Shown in pieces: positions 32,985 through 41,337 of a stretch of 44,502 nucleotides of DNA. The stretch comes from Chromatiaceae bacterium (GTDB taxonomy: Bacteria; Pseudomonadota; Gammaproteobacteria; Chromatiales; Chromatiaceae). The notes below the pieces were generated by a model. That model had not been told where the DNA came from, made no database searches, and was given only the letters and a program-made list of their open reading frames with translations. Numbering within the stretch: position 1 is the stretch's first letter; each line of letters starts with the position of its first letter. Location: positions 1-44,502 of the forward strand of contig JALSSC010000055.1 of NCBI GenBank assembly GCA_026984455.1. Direction: 5' to 3'. Both the position numbers and the translations under genes were made by a program.

Positions 32985-33011
32985 TAAAGATTCCCACCCA
33001 AGGACCGATAC
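32985..33011 (+). promoter_or_regulatory. Sigma28 (FliA) promoter of motAB
   Basis: TAAAGATT (32985-32992), 11 bp and ACCGATAC (33004-33011) match the flagellar sigma28 consensus TAAAGTTT-N11-GCCGATAA at 7 of 8 and 6 of 8 positions with exact spacing. Transcription would begin near 33018-33020, leaving a leader of about 60 nt to motA. It implies late-class flagellar control of the stator genes. Confidence 0.8.
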
Positions 33012-33078
33012 AGGGGTCGGGTTCGGAGAGGCGGCTACGGCCTCGCGTTTCCGGTTCTGTCACTGAGGAGCCTTTCCC

Positions 33079-33837
33079 GTGGATATAGCGACCCTGGTCG
33101 GCCTGCTCGGCGGATTCGGCATCATCATCGGCGCCATCGCCACCGGTGGCAGCCTGATGGTGTTCGTGGACGTCCCCTCGACGCTCATCGTGCTGGGCGG
33201 TACCTTCATGGTGACCCTCATGCAGGTGTCTCTGCAGGACTTTCTCGGTTCCTTCAGCACCGGTATGAAGGCCTTCTTCTATAAGGTGGACGATCCCAAG
33301 AAGATCATCGAAGAGGCCGTGCAGTTGGCGGACGTGGCGCGTAAGAACGGTCTCCTCGCCCTGGAAGGGGTGGAGATCAGCAACGAATTCATGAAACGCG
33401 GTATCGGCCTGTGCGTGGATGGTCACGATCCTGCGCTGGTACACAAGATGCTGAGTTCGGATATCAACAACACCATCGAGCGCCACGAGGTGGGGCAGCG
33501 TATGTTCAAGAATATGGCCACCATGGCCCCTGCCATGGGCATGATCGGGACCCTGGTGGGGTTGGTGCAGATGCTGTCCAATATGTCCGACCCCGCCAGT
33601 ATCGGCCCCGCCATGGCCGTGGCCCTGCTCACCACCCTGTATGGCGCGGTGATCGCCAATGCCTTCGCCCAGCCCCTGGCCGACAAACTGGCCCGGGCGA
33701 GCGAACTGGAACGGCTCAACAAGTCCCTGATCCTGGAGACCATCTCCGCCATCCAGGAGGGCATGAACCCGCGTGTCCTGGAACAGCTGCTGTCCACCTA
33801 TCTGCCGGCCAACAAGAGGCCCGGTGAAGACAAGTAG
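33079..33837 (+). CDS. motA: Flagellar stator protein MotA (PomA-like)
   Basis: 252 residues with four membrane helices (about 3-20, 30-50, 150-170 and 180-202) and the large cytoplasmic loop between helices 2 and 3. The two key prolines are in MAPAMGMIGTLVGL and SIGPAMAVALLTTLYG. The length and the start DIATLVGLLGGFGIIIGAI resemble PomA/MotC rather than the 295-residue E. coli MotA. It forms a pentameric channel around MotB and drives flagellar rotation. The start is GTG 33079 with GAGGAG eight bases before. It is followed by motB after 12 bp. Confidence 0.94.
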   Translation: MDIATLVGLLGGFGIIIGAIATGGSLMVFVDVPSTLIVLGGTFMVTLMQVSLQDFLGSFSTGMKAFFYKVDDPKKIIEEAVQLADVARKNGLLALEGVEISNEFMKRGIGLCVDGHDPALVHKMLSSDINNTIERHEVGQRMFKNMATMAPAMGMIGTLVGLVQMLSNMSDPASIGPAMAVALLTTLYGAVIANAFAQPLADKLARASELERLNKSLILETISAIQEGMNPRVLEQLLSTYLPANKRPGEDK

Positions 33838-33849
33838 TCAGGAACGGCC

Positions 33850-34704
33850 ATGGCCGATCAGGAATGTCCCAAATGCGAAGAAGGTCTGCCGGCCTATCTG
33901 GCGACCTTTGCCGATCTCATGTCGTTGCTGATGTGTTTCTTCGTGCTGTTGTTGTCCTTTGCCGAGATCGACGCCGTGCGCTTCAAGAAGATGGCCGACT
34001 CCATGAAGGATGCCTTCGGGGTGCAGCGGGAGATCCCGGCCAACGAGATCGTCAAGGGGGTGAGTGTCATAAAGCAAGAGTTCAGTCCATCGCCCTCCAC
34101 CGAGCCGACGGTGATTAACGAGATTCACCAACAGACCACTGACGAGGACAAGGAAAATCTGGACATCAAGGATGCCGAGCGACGTCTGGAGGAGGAGACT
34201 CAGAGGCAGGTGGCGGACCTCAAGAAGATCCTCAAGGAGGAGATCGAGAAGGGCCTGGTGGAGGTGGAAGCGGCCAAGACCCGGATCATCGTGCGTATTC
34301 GGGAGAAGGGCTCCTTCCCTTCGGGGAGTGCCCGCCTCGACCCGGGTTTCTTCGAGGTGATGGACAAGATCAGTGACAAGCTGGCCACGGTGCCCGGGCG
34401 GATCATCGTCGCTGGCCATACCGACGACATTCCCATCCACACCAGGCGGTTCCGTTCCAATTGGGAGCTTTCCGCGGCGCGTGCAGTGACCGTGGCTCAC
34501 GCCCTCCTCGCCAATCCTGCCATTAAACCCGACCGGGTGGTGGTGGAGGGACTAGCCGACACCCATCCCTTGGTGCCGAACGACAGCCGCGCGCACCGGG
34601 CCAGGAACCGACGGGTGGAGCTTGTGCTGGTACGCGGGCCCGAAGGCACGGAGCAGGGCTATCTCGAAACCGACGCATCCCAGGGGGAAGGGCGGCATGA
34701 GTGA
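33850..34704 (+). CDS. motB: Flagellar stator protein MotB (PomB-like)
   Basis: 284 residues: a single N-terminal helix with the ion-carrying Asp22 in TFADLMSLLMCFFVLLLSFAEID, a long charged linker (about 55-140, coiled-coil prone) and a C-terminal OmpA-like peptidoglycan-binding domain (about 150-265) with VAGHTDDIPI, NWELSAARAVTVAHAL and NRRVELVL. The helix sequence is nearly that of PomB from sodium-driven Vibrio motors. The ion may therefore be sodium, but proton use cannot be excluded. The linker is longer than the minimal plug segment. Its end overlaps the next PilZ gene by 8 bp. Confidence 0.94.
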   Translation: MADQECPKCEEGLPAYLATFADLMSLLMCFFVLLLSFAEIDAVRFKKMADSMKDAFGVQREIPANEIVKGVSVIKQEFSPSPSTEPTVINEIHQQTTDEDKENLDIKDAERRLEEETQRQVADLKKILKEEIEKGLVEVEAAKTRIIVRIREKGSFPSGSARLDPGFFEVMDKISDKLATVPGRIIVAGHTDDIPIHTRRFRSNWELSAARAVTVAHALLANPAIKPDRVVVEGLADTHPLVPNDSRAHRARNRRVELVLVRGPEGTEQGYLETDASQGEGRHE

Positions 34705-35338
34705 AGACAAGGCCACGGGTGCGCAGATGGCGGAAGAACGACGGCGCTTTTTTCGGATCGACGACTCGGTACGTATCAGCCTCAAACGGGTGGGCCAGGA
34801 GGAGGTCGAGCAGCAGCTCGAGCGTTTGGATCAGCAACTCCTGGGCAGTTTCAGCCTGATGAGCAGCCTGGCGGCGGAGACTCAGCAGACCGCCGCCGCC
34901 CTGCGCCGGATCGAGGGTCGTTCCCCTGATGTAGCCCAATGTATCAAGGCGATCGACCGCAAGATCGAACTCCTGGCCAAGGCACTGCTGTACGAAGAGG
35001 CCGACATCGGCAGGCATCCCGCGCGACCCGCCAATCTCAGCGCGGGAGGGATCGCCGTACACACGCGGGAGGCCTTCGAGAAAGGCGCCCTGGTGGAGAT
35101 CAGGATGTTGCTGATGCCTACCTTCACCGGGGTGCTTACTTTCGGCCACGTGGTGGAATGCCGGGCCGAGGCCTCGGAGGATGGGGAATTCAGCCATCTC
35201 CTGCGCATCGATTTCGCTCATATCAGGGAACAGGACAGGGACGCTATCATTCGTCACGTGCTCAGGAAGCAGGCCGAATGGTTGCGGCGGAAACGGCATG
35301 AGAAGGAACGAGTGGGCACGGATTATGGCGACGAATGA
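34697..35338 (+). CDS. PilZ domain protein encoded with motAB
   Basis: 213 residues. RRRFFRIDDSVRISL (about 16-30) is the N-terminal RxxxR arm of a PilZ domain; a helical insertion (35-105) containing a Gln/Leu-rich coiled-coil-like stretch follows; then RPANLSAGGIAVHT (about 109-122), where NLSAGG is the D/NxSxxG motif, and the remaining barrel to about 180. Both parts of the cyclic-di-GMP site are intact though far apart. The ATG at 34697 lies inside motB, so expression is coupled to the stator. By analogy with YcgR it could slow the motor when cyclic-di-GMP rises; that is inference. The PilZ-with-helical-insert plan differs from YcgR, which has a YcgR-N domain. Confidence 0.85.
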   Translation: MSEDKATGAQMAEERRRFFRIDDSVRISLKRVGQEEVEQQLERLDQQLLGSFSLMSSLAAETQQTAAALRRIEGRSPDVAQCIKAIDRKIELLAKALLYEEADIGRHPARPANLSAGGIAVHTREAFEKGALVEIRMLLMPTFTGVLTFGHVVECRAEASEDGEFSHLLRIDFAHIREQDRDAIIRHVLRKQAEWLRRKRHEKERVGTDYGDE

Positions 35339-35377
35339 GGCAGTGGTGGCGTGGTGATAACGTGGTCAGGCATGGGT

Positions 35378-35395
35378 CCGGCCTGCACAGGCCGG
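35378..35395. terminator. Palindrome between convergent genes
   Basis: CCGGCCTG (35378-35385), CA, CAGGCCGG (35388-35395) is a perfect stem in the 67-bp gap between the PilZ gene and the STAS gene. It may end both transcripts; no T-tract is present on either side. Confidence 0.5.
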
Positions 35396-35405
35396 GTTGC
35401 CGACC

Positions 35406-35906
35406 TCAGGCCTTGCCGGGTCTCAGGCCCCCTTCGAGCAGCTGGATGACATCGTCGAACAATAGACGGTTGTCGTCCTTGAGGGCGATCAGCTCTTTGT
35501 GGGCGTTGAGCATGGTGCGCGCAAGGGTCTCATGGTCTGTTGCGCCCGCCTTCAAGGGGCGGCCTTCCCCGAGTGGCGCGCCGTCGCAGGCCATGAGTTG
35601 GAATACCTGGTCGAAGCCGATACCGATGAGAAGATCGATGATGTCTTCACCCGAACAGACCAGGGTGGGCGGGGCGTCGCCACGCTCTCTCACGCGGTTG
35701 GCAATCCTCGCCAGGAGGCCGAGCATGGTGCTGTCGATGTTGTAGGTCTCGGTGAGATCCAGCAGATAGTTGTGGCCAGCACCGTGCCGTTCGAGTTGAT
35801 CGAGGAAATCCTCCAGCATCGGGGCCATATCGTGTAGGATATTGCCTCGAAAACGTAGAAAATGTACGCCGTCGTGTTCGGAGTAGAGGATCTGGGGGTC
35901 ATCCAT
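35406..35906 (-). CDS. STAS-domain anti-anti-sigma-like protein
   Basis: 166 residues. A STAS domain fills the first 110 residues, with the phosphorylation site region NIDSTMLGLLARIANR (about 56-71; candidate Ser59 or Thr60). The C-terminal 50 residues form a helical extension, EGRPLKAGATDHETLARTMLNAHKELIALKDDNRLLFDDVIQLLEGG. Such proteins switch partners with a kinase/anti-sigma factor according to their phosphorylation. The phosphatase that should act on it is the adjacent PP2C gene, with which it overlaps by 8 bp. AGAGGA precedes the ATG. It resembles HsbA of Pseudomonas in role, but no anti-sigma kinase gene is in the window. Confidence 0.85.
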   Translation of the reverse strand: MDDPQILYSEHDGVHFLRFRGNILHDMAPMLEDFLDQLERHGAGHNYLLDLTETYNIDSTMLGLLARIANRVRERGDAPPTLVCSGEDIIDLLIGIGFDQVFQLMACDGAPLGEGRPLKAGATDHETLARTMLNAHKELIALKDDNRLLFDDVIQLLEGGLRPGKA

Positions 35907-37131
35907 TGTCGTGTCCTCTGGACAAGGTGAGGATGGAAACGTCATCGGGTCGTTCGTCATGCCCGTCGAGGCGCAGGCGGCGTACCAGCCCGTCGATGTC
36001 CTGATCGGGGTCGATCAGTTCGAGAAAACGCTGTGCCCGGGTGCGCGACCGGTCGCTGGGCATCAGTTCAAGTACGCCGTCGGAGACCAGCACGAGTTGG
36101 AATCGCCTCGGCAATCGGAGTTCGCGGGCCGTATAAGCGGCCTCTGGGAACAGGCCCACGGGACGGCTGCGGAATTTCAGGGGACGGGTCTCGCAGCCTT
36201 CGATCATCACCGGGTAGGGAAACTGGCCCGCGCTGGAACAGTACAGGGAATCGCGGTCGTGGTCCAGCACTCCGTAGAACATGGTGCAGTACTTGCCGAG
36301 TTCCTGGCGGATGAGGTCTTCGTTGATACGGGCGAGCATTTCGTCGGGGTGGAGTATCGTCTGGTCCCCGCGCTGCCAGAAGGCGTCGCGGTAGGCGCCC
36401 ACCAGGGTCTTGAGCATCACGGTGACGAAGGCAGAGGCGGCATCGTGGCCGGAGACGTCCGTCATATAGAAACCGGTGTGACGCTCGTCGATCCTGAAAT
36501 AGTCGATGAAATCACCGCAGAGATACATGGCCGGATGGATGCTGCGGCGGAACAGGATGTCCCCGAAATGTGCGCCGTCCTCCGGCAGCAGGCGGTTCTG
36601 AATCTTGTGGCCGGTCTCTTCGTCGTGTCTGAGGCGTTCGACGGTCTGGTGGAGACGCCGGTTGATGTCCTCGAGATCTTCCCGGATGCGGCGGTTGCTC
36701 TGAATCAGGCGGGCCCGTTGCAAGGAGCGTTGGATTGCCCCTTCGAGCATGGCCATGTCGTGCAGGGGCTTGAGTACATAGTCCCAGGCGTGGTGTTTCA
36801 AGGCCTCGATCACATCGTTCAAGAGGGTCACTCCGGAGACGACGATGAGCGGGGTCTCCGGAGTGGCGTGGGCGATGAGTTCCAGGACCTGATGGCCGCT
36901 GAGCTTGGGCAGGCGCAGGTCGGTGAGGACGATATCGGGGTGTTCGCGATGAAACAGGGTCATGCCAGCGTGACCATCGGCTGCAGCCAGGACGTGGTAG
37001 CCCGTATCCTCCAGATAGGCACAGAGGGCATCACATACCAGGGGATCATCTTCGATCACCAGCACCCTCACTTGGTCGGGAGTGGGTGCGGGGGCCGCAG
37101 TCCCTTCCATGGTGAAGGCCGAGGTCGTCAT
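35899..37131 (-). CDS. Response regulator with PP2C/SpoIIE phosphatase domain
   Basis: 410 residues. A receiver domain (about 21-135) has the acidic pair Glu27/Asp28, phospho-acceptor Asp71 in IVLTDLRLP and Lys121. A coiled-coil linker follows (about 140-175), then a PP2C/RsbU-type phosphatase domain (about 180-405) with metal ligands in YLCGDFIDYF (204-212), YMTDVSGHDAASA (222-234) and ERPDDVSILTL near the end. Its likely substrate is the phosphorylated STAS protein encoded next. The ATG at 37131 overlaps the kinase stop (ATGA). The plan is that of HsbR/RssB-like regulators: a kinase signal tunes phosphatase activity and hence partner switching. Confidence 0.9.
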   Translation of the reverse strand: MTTSAFTMEGTAAPAPTPDQVRVLVIEDDPLVCDALCAYLEDTGYHVLAAADGHAGMTLFHREHPDIVLTDLRLPKLSGHQVLELIAHATPETPLIVVSGVTLLNDVIEALKHHAWDYVLKPLHDMAMLEGAIQRSLQRARLIQSNRRIREDLEDINRRLHQTVERLRHDEETGHKIQNRLLPEDGAHFGDILFRRSIHPAMYLCGDFIDYFRIDERHTGFYMTDVSGHDAASAFVTVMLKTLVGAYRDAFWQRGDQTILHPDEMLARINEDLIRQELGKYCTMFYGVLDHDRDSLYCSSAGQFPYPVMIEGCETRPLKFRSRPVGLFPEAAYTARELRLPRRFQLVLVSDGVLELMPSDRSRTRAQRFLELIDPDQDIDGLVRRLRLDGHDERPDDVSILTLSRGHDNG

Positions 37132-38651
37132 CCGGCGCGGGGGTCGATTGGGGGCGAGAGGGGCAGGCGCAGGCTGAAGCAAGTACCCTTGTCCGGAGTG
37201 GAGGTCAGGGTCAGCGTTCCGCGATGGATGTCCTCGACGATGTAGCGGCAGATGGCAAGCCCCAGCCCGATCCCCTCTCCCGTGGCCTTGGTGGTGAAGA
37301 ATGGATCGAAGATCCGATGTTGGAGTTCCGTCGGAACCCCGGGGCCATTGTCGATGATGTCGATCTCGCAATGCTCGCCGCCCAAGCGGCTAACGATGCG
37401 GATCTTCGGTCGTTCCCGATCCTTGAGGGCCTGGATGGCGTTGCGCAAGAGGTTGAACAGGGCCTGTTCGATACGCACACGGTTGCATTGGAGGGTGGCC
37501 ATGGGTGGGGCATCCTGGCGCAGGATGCGGATACGGTGGAATGCATATCTTTCCTTGAGTTCCTGGTCGGCGGACAGCAGGCGTAACACCGAATCGATGA
37601 GTTCCTTGACCCACACCTTCTCCGTATCTGCGGGGCCGTTGTGGCTGAATCCAAGCATGTCCGTGACGATACGGGTGGCGCGGTCGGCCGCTGCGCGCGC
37701 GCGTGCCAGGGCCCCGGGGATCCCGCGAAGGTCCAGGTAGCGTCGTAATGCCTGCAAGTCGAGTCCGGCGTCGTCAGCGGCCTTGCGATTGGCGGGCAGG
37801 TCGTCCATCAGGCGTCGGCGGACGTTCTGGAGGTGTTGCAGCATTCCGCTCAGGGGATTGTTGATCTCGTGTGCCATGCCGGCTGCCATGCCGGCGATGG
37901 ACAACATCTTGTTGGCCTCGGTCAGGAGTTGGAATGTGCGCACTTCGGCAGTGCTGTCCCTGAGAAGGACCAGCAGGGAGCCTGCTTCCACGGGCAGTGC
38001 CTCGATGTCGGTGAAACACATGCGGCCGCCCTTGATGCAAGGTATGCGCTTACTGATCTGCCGGCGGTTCTCCACGAGTGCACGGCGGAGCATGTCCTCC
38101 TGGCCCTGAAGCCCATGGGGGATGGCTTGAAAGGTGCGGCCCACAGCCATGGTCTGGCGCACCCCGGAGATGCGTTCGGCCGCCCTGTTCCAGACGGATA
38201 CGCGCAAGTGGCCGTCGAGCAGGACGACGGCATTGGGGAGGGCATCGAGGACACCCGCCAGCGGGTGGGTCTGCGTTTGTGAGAGTGATCCGGTATCGGA
38301 GGGCAAGTCCCCAACCAGCGTCGCGGATGCAGGGTCATGGGTGAGAGCCCGGGATTCGGTACCAAGGCTTGCCCTCCACGCGAGCAGGCCTGATTTGAGT
38401 GAGGGCGGCAACAGCTTCATGGATGTCCCAAGACCAACAAAACGAAGGAGCCAACGAAAATATTCTGTTGCAAGTGAACGTTCGGTCGTGGATGGCAGGA
38501 AATCCCTTTGGGGGCCTGGGGTGCTGGAAGAGGGGGCGTACTTTCCGCCTTCCCCTAATCTTTCACGCGCCTCCCGCGGTTGAGGCATGTTGGGCCCTTC
38601 CCGCTCCGAACGGTGCCTGAACAGAAGCGGAATCTTCAGCAAGGCGCTCAT
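37128..38651 (-). CDS. PAS-domain sensor histidine kinase
   Basis: Up to 507 residues. A PAS domain lies at about 130-240 (LDALPNAVVLLDGHLRVSVWNRAAERISG). The dimerisation helix carries His261 in MAAGMAHEINNPLSGML. The ATPase domain shows the N box LFNLLRNAIQAL, DNGPGVP, FDPFFTTKATGEGIGLGLAI and GTCFSLRLPL. No membrane helices or signal peptide are evident, so it is probably cytoplasmic. The N-terminal 120 residues are low in complexity, and the ATG at 38651 has a TATAAG box 11 bp upstream, so a start at 38588 (MPQPRE, preceded by GGGAAGGG) is a good alternative. It heads the cassette with the receiver-phosphatase and STAS genes. Confidence 0.88.
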   Translation of the reverse strand: MSALLKIPLLFRHRSEREGPNMPQPREARERLGEGGKYAPSSSTPGPQRDFLPSTTERSLATEYFRWLLRFVGLGTSMKLLPPSLKSGLLAWRASLGTESRALTHDPASATLVGDLPSDTGSLSQTQTHPLAGVLDALPNAVVLLDGHLRVSVWNRAAERISGVRQTMAVGRTFQAIPHGLQGQEDMLRRALVENRRQISKRIPCIKGGRMCFTDIEALPVEAGSLLVLLRDSTAEVRTFQLLTEANKMLSIAGMAAGMAHEINNPLSGMLQHLQNVRRRLMDDLPANRKAADDAGLDLQALRRYLDLRGIPGALARARAAADRATRIVTDMLGFSHNGPADTEKVWVKELIDSVLRLLSADQELKERYAFHRIRILRQDAPPMATLQCNRVRIEQALFNLLRNAIQALKDRERPKIRIVSRLGGEHCEIDIIDNGPGVPTELQHRIFDPFFTTKATGEGIGLGLAICRYIVEDIHRGTLTLTSTPDKGTCFSLRLPLSPPIDPRAG

Positions 38652-38755
38652 TCTGTCTTATAGCCGCGTCGTCCCAGAGAGTCCAGGTTTCGGATCGGAG
38701 AGACGGCCGCCGCCGTTGCTGAAAACCCATTGAAGACCAGTATAGAATAGGCTCC

Positions 38756-39421
38756 ATGGAACTCGATGGCGGTCTCTTCTCCAGCGGAGCTCATTGGCTG
38801 TTCGCCGGTATCTGGTGCCTGGCGTTGTATCTGGCCGTGCGGCTGGCGCCTTGGTCCAGGTTGCGGGATCCCAGCCAGCTCAACGCCTTCCTGGGGTCGG
38901 TGGTGGCGCTCATCTTGTTGTGGCACGTGCGGGCGGACGTCCAGGCCGGGATCTCTTTCCACCTTCTGGGGATGACGGCCCTGACCCTGATGTTTGGCTG
39001 GTCCCTGGCGGTGATCGCCTCCGCCCTGGTGCTGGCCGCGGTGATCCTGAATGGCCACCTCGGCTGGAACTCGTTCTTCGTCAGCACCCTGGTCACCGGC
39101 GTGATCCCGGTGACCCTGAGCCAGATCTGGGCGGTGTTGATCTGTTCTCTGTTGCCGCGTAATTTCTTTGTCTTCGTGCTGGTGAACGGCTTTTTCACGG
39201 CCGGGTTCGTCGGCGTGGCCGCGGGCTATCTGGCCTTGGGGCTGTTGATTTCCACTGGCGCCTACAGCTATGCCGAACTGGGCCGGACCATCCTGCCTTT
39301 CTTTCCGCTGATGTTTCTTCCCGAGGCCGTGGTCAACGGCTGGGTCATCACCATGCTGGTGGCCTTTCGTCCCGAGTGGGTCGGCGCCTTCAGCGATGAA
39401 CTCTATTTGAAGGGCAAGTGA
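38756..39421 (+). CDS. CbiM-like energy-coupling-factor transporter permease
   Basis: 221 residues with about six membrane helices and a CbiM-type sequence, including GISFHLLGMTALTLMFGW and ILPFFPLMFLPEAVVNGWVITMLVAF. It corresponds to the proteobacterial stand-alone COG3235-type permeases rather than to complete cobalt or nickel ECF transporters; no CbiN, CbiQ or CbiO gene is near. The N-terminal histidine expected in metal-binding CbiM (Met-His) is absent, so substrate and mechanism are open. The -10 candidate TATAGA lies at about 38739, giving a very short leader. It precedes djlA without a gap. Confidence 0.78.
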   Translation: MELDGGLFSSGAHWLFAGIWCLALYLAVRLAPWSRLRDPSQLNAFLGSVVALILLWHVRADVQAGISFHLLGMTALTLMFGWSLAVIASALVLAAVILNGHLGWNSFFVSTLVTGVIPVTLSQIWAVLICSLLPRNFFVFVLVNGFFTAGFVGVAAGYLALGLLISTGAYSYAELGRTILPFFPLMFLPEAVVNGWVITMLVAFRPEWVGAFSDELYLKGK

Positions 39422-40189
39422 ATGGGCTGGTGGGGTAAGGTCCTCGGTGGGGCCTTCGGCATGCTCTTGGGCGGACCCATCGGCGCCTTGCTGGGGGGAG
39501 CCCTGGGGCATCAGTTCGACAAAGGGATGGCGCGTCTGGGATCGATGGTGAGTGACGAGGAGGCGGTACAGGCCGCCTTCTTCACGGCCACCTTTGCGGT
39601 CATGGGGCGCTTGGCCAAGGCCGACGGACGGGTCTCTCCGGAAGAGATCGACTTGGCCGAGGCCATCATGGCCCAGATGCAACTGGATCCGGCCATGCGC
39701 CGGGTCGCCATCCACCTCTTCCAGCAGGGAAAGCGGCCGGACTTCGCCCTCGATGAGGTGCTTGACCAGTTTCGTCGTCTGTGTGGGCGGAAGCGAAACC
39801 TGGTGCGCCTGTTCATCGAGATCCAGTTGCAGGCGGCCTATGTGGACGGGCATCTCGATCCGGCCGAGGCCCGCTTGCTGGAGCACCTGGTTATCCGCTT
39901 GGGCTTCCCCCTAGCCGAATACCGCCGGATCGAGGCGGCGATGCGCATGACGCCCCGAGGAGTGAGGGGGGGTGCGGGCGAACTGGAGCGCGCCTACGCC
40001 CTCCTGGGGGTGGGGCCCGATTCCGATCCACAGGAGATCAAGCGCGCCTACCGCAGGCTCATGGCCCAGCATCATCCCGACAAGCTCGCGGCCAAGGGCC
40101 TGCCCGAGGAGATGATGCGCCTGGCGACCGCCAAGACGGCGGAGATTCGCAGGGCCTACGACGTGATCAAGAAGGCCAAAGGGCTTTGA
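39422..40189 (+). CDS. djlA: Membrane-anchored DnaJ-like co-chaperone DjlA
   Basis: 255 residues. A glycine-rich N-terminal membrane segment (GGAFGMLLGGPIGALLGGALG, about 9-29) is followed by a TerB-like helical domain (about 45-165) and a C-terminal J domain (about 185-255) with the HPD triad in LMAQHHPDKLAAKG. This is the DjlA order. It anchors DnaK activity at the inner membrane and responds to envelope stress in E. coli. It starts one base after the previous stop and so is translated from the same message. Confidence 0.92.
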   Translation: MGWWGKVLGGAFGMLLGGPIGALLGGALGHQFDKGMARLGSMVSDEEAVQAAFFTATFAVMGRLAKADGRVSPEEIDLAEAIMAQMQLDPAMRRVAIHLFQQGKRPDFALDEVLDQFRRLCGRKRNLVRLFIEIQLQAAYVDGHLDPAEARLLEHLVIRLGFPLAEYRRIEAAMRMTPRGVRGGAGELERAYALLGVGPDSDPQEIKRAYRRLMAQHHPDKLAAKGLPEEMMRLATAKTAEIRRAYDVIKKAKGL

Positions 40190-40273
40190 CGCCGTTTCCC
40201 CGTTTGTCGGGTCCGAAAGGCGAATCCACTGATCGATATCCTAGATCTCCTAGTGCCTTCCCGTATCCATATG

Positions 40274-40987
40274 TTATCGAACCGACGGTTCGATAGGCGT
40301 CGTGCCGGATCGATGCGATGTACTCCTTGCGATCCGCTGCATCCAGGCCCCAATACGCCCAGCCTGCCATCTGGCACTGGTCCCGGGCGGTAGGTTCAGG
40401 TGCTCGATGCCCGTGCGGGGGCCGGGATCCGCGGTGGGCCTGCGCGTGGTGATCGCCAGTAGCGGGAGACCGGCTCGGTCAAGGAGACCGGTGTCGGTGC
40501 GCGAGTCGGGGGAGATCCAGACGAGGCCGCGCAGGGGATGGGCCAGGGGGCTCGTGGCGGCGGCGAGCACGGACGCCAGCGCCCCGCCTGTGCAGAGGAT
40601 GAACAGTGGGTGCCCGGCGTCCTTGCCCAGGAACTCGACAGCGAAGCGGATCCGCTGAGTGGCGGCGGCCTCGGCCAGGGCCGGGGTCGGGCCCGTGGGC
40701 AGACGGATGCTCAGACTGTGCCAGCCCTTTCGGCTCAGGGCAGCGCCGAAATCACGGTCCAGCTTGGCCGGGTTGCCGGCGTCGTCCGCGACCAGTAACA
40801 CCTCGCCGCGCTTGTCCCCGGATGGGAGACGTTGAATCCCCAGGAACTCGTCATTGCCGGTCCGCAGCCAGACTGTCCGCTCCTCCTCGTAGTAAGAGGC
40901 GAGATCGGAGGCGAGGGGGGTGGGTGTCCCCCATATCCTTTCCATGAGGCAGATGCCGAGGGTGATGGCCAGGAGGAGGCGATACAT
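40274..40987 (-). CDS. DUF3530-type alpha/beta hydrolase-like protein, exported
   Basis: 237 residues with a likely signal peptide ([20 protein letters not shown]). The rest resembles DUF3530 proteins of gammaproteobacteria: [36 protein letters not shown], then [14 protein letters not shown], and a hydrolase-like fold continuing to [24 protein letters not shown]. The nucleophile elbow position [15 protein letters not shown] lacks the GxSxG serine, so catalysis by the usual triad is unlikely. The ATG at 40987 gives the signal peptide. It diverges from the str operon. Function unknown. Confidence 0.75.
   Translation of the reverse strand: MYRLLLAITLGICLMERIWGTPTPLASDLASYYEEERTVWLRTGNDEFLGIQRLPSGDKRGEVLLVADDAGNPAKLDRDFGAALSRKGWHSLSIRLPTGPTPALAEAAATQRIRFAVEFLGKDAGHPLFILCTGGALASVLAAATSPLAHPLRGLVWISPDSRTDTGLLDRAGLPLLAITTRRPTADPGPRTGIEHLNLPPGTSARWQAGRIGAWMQRIARSTSHRSGTTPIEPSVR
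40275..40295. terminator. Hairpin at the end of the DUF3530 gene
   Basis: TATCGAACC (40275-40283), GAC and GGTTCGATA (40287-40295) form a 9-bp stem that includes the last codons of the DUF3530 gene and lies between two convergent genes. It is a likely bidirectional terminator stem without a T-tract. Confidence 0.5.
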
Positions 40988-41085
40988 CTCGTTTGCTGTC
41001 CTCGTTCGGTGTGCCCGGCACGCAGGGGCCGTGGAGGAGGCCGTCGGGGCGACGCGTGTATCTTGTCGGCCGGGCCAATTGGTTC

Positions 41086-41114
41086 TTGACAGGATCGTTG
41101 AGCACGCATAGAAT
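41086..41114 (+). promoter_or_regulatory. Sigma70 promoter of the str operon
   Basis: TTGACA (41086-41091), a 17-bp spacer and TAGAAT (41109-41114) are an almost perfect sigma70 promoter, as expected for ribosomal protein and elongation factor genes. Transcription should start near 41121, giving a leader of about 215 nt before rpsL. Confidence 0.9.
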
Positions 41115-41337
41115 GCGCCGTCTTTATCGGGCGGTTCTCGCCGGAGCCCGCCCGTTATCGTGCAGCCCTCGGGCACCCATCTGTGCGGGGGCGCGAAGGG
41201 GATGGCCGTCCAGCCATCTCCGGAAATCCTGTATCGGGAGCAGGGATCACCCACCGCAAAGCGGGGGGCGGGGTCCTTCGTCTCCCATTATTTTTTTGCA
41301 GGGGTCCCCGACCGGGCGCCTTGGAGAGACGGAATCG
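41115..41337 (+). other. Long leader of the str operon
   Basis: About 215 transcribed bases precede rpsL. The stretch 41265-41300 combines a G-rich run with T7 (41290-41296), which may be part of a regulatory or attenuating structure. The E. coli S7 feedback site lies between rpsL and rpsG, not here; no clear match to any known leader was found. Confidence 0.45.

Noticed and set aside
32701-33066. Possible 121-residue gene between sat and motA
   Set aside because: It overlaps four hairpins and the sigma28 promoter, starts without a ribosome site and has a random composition.
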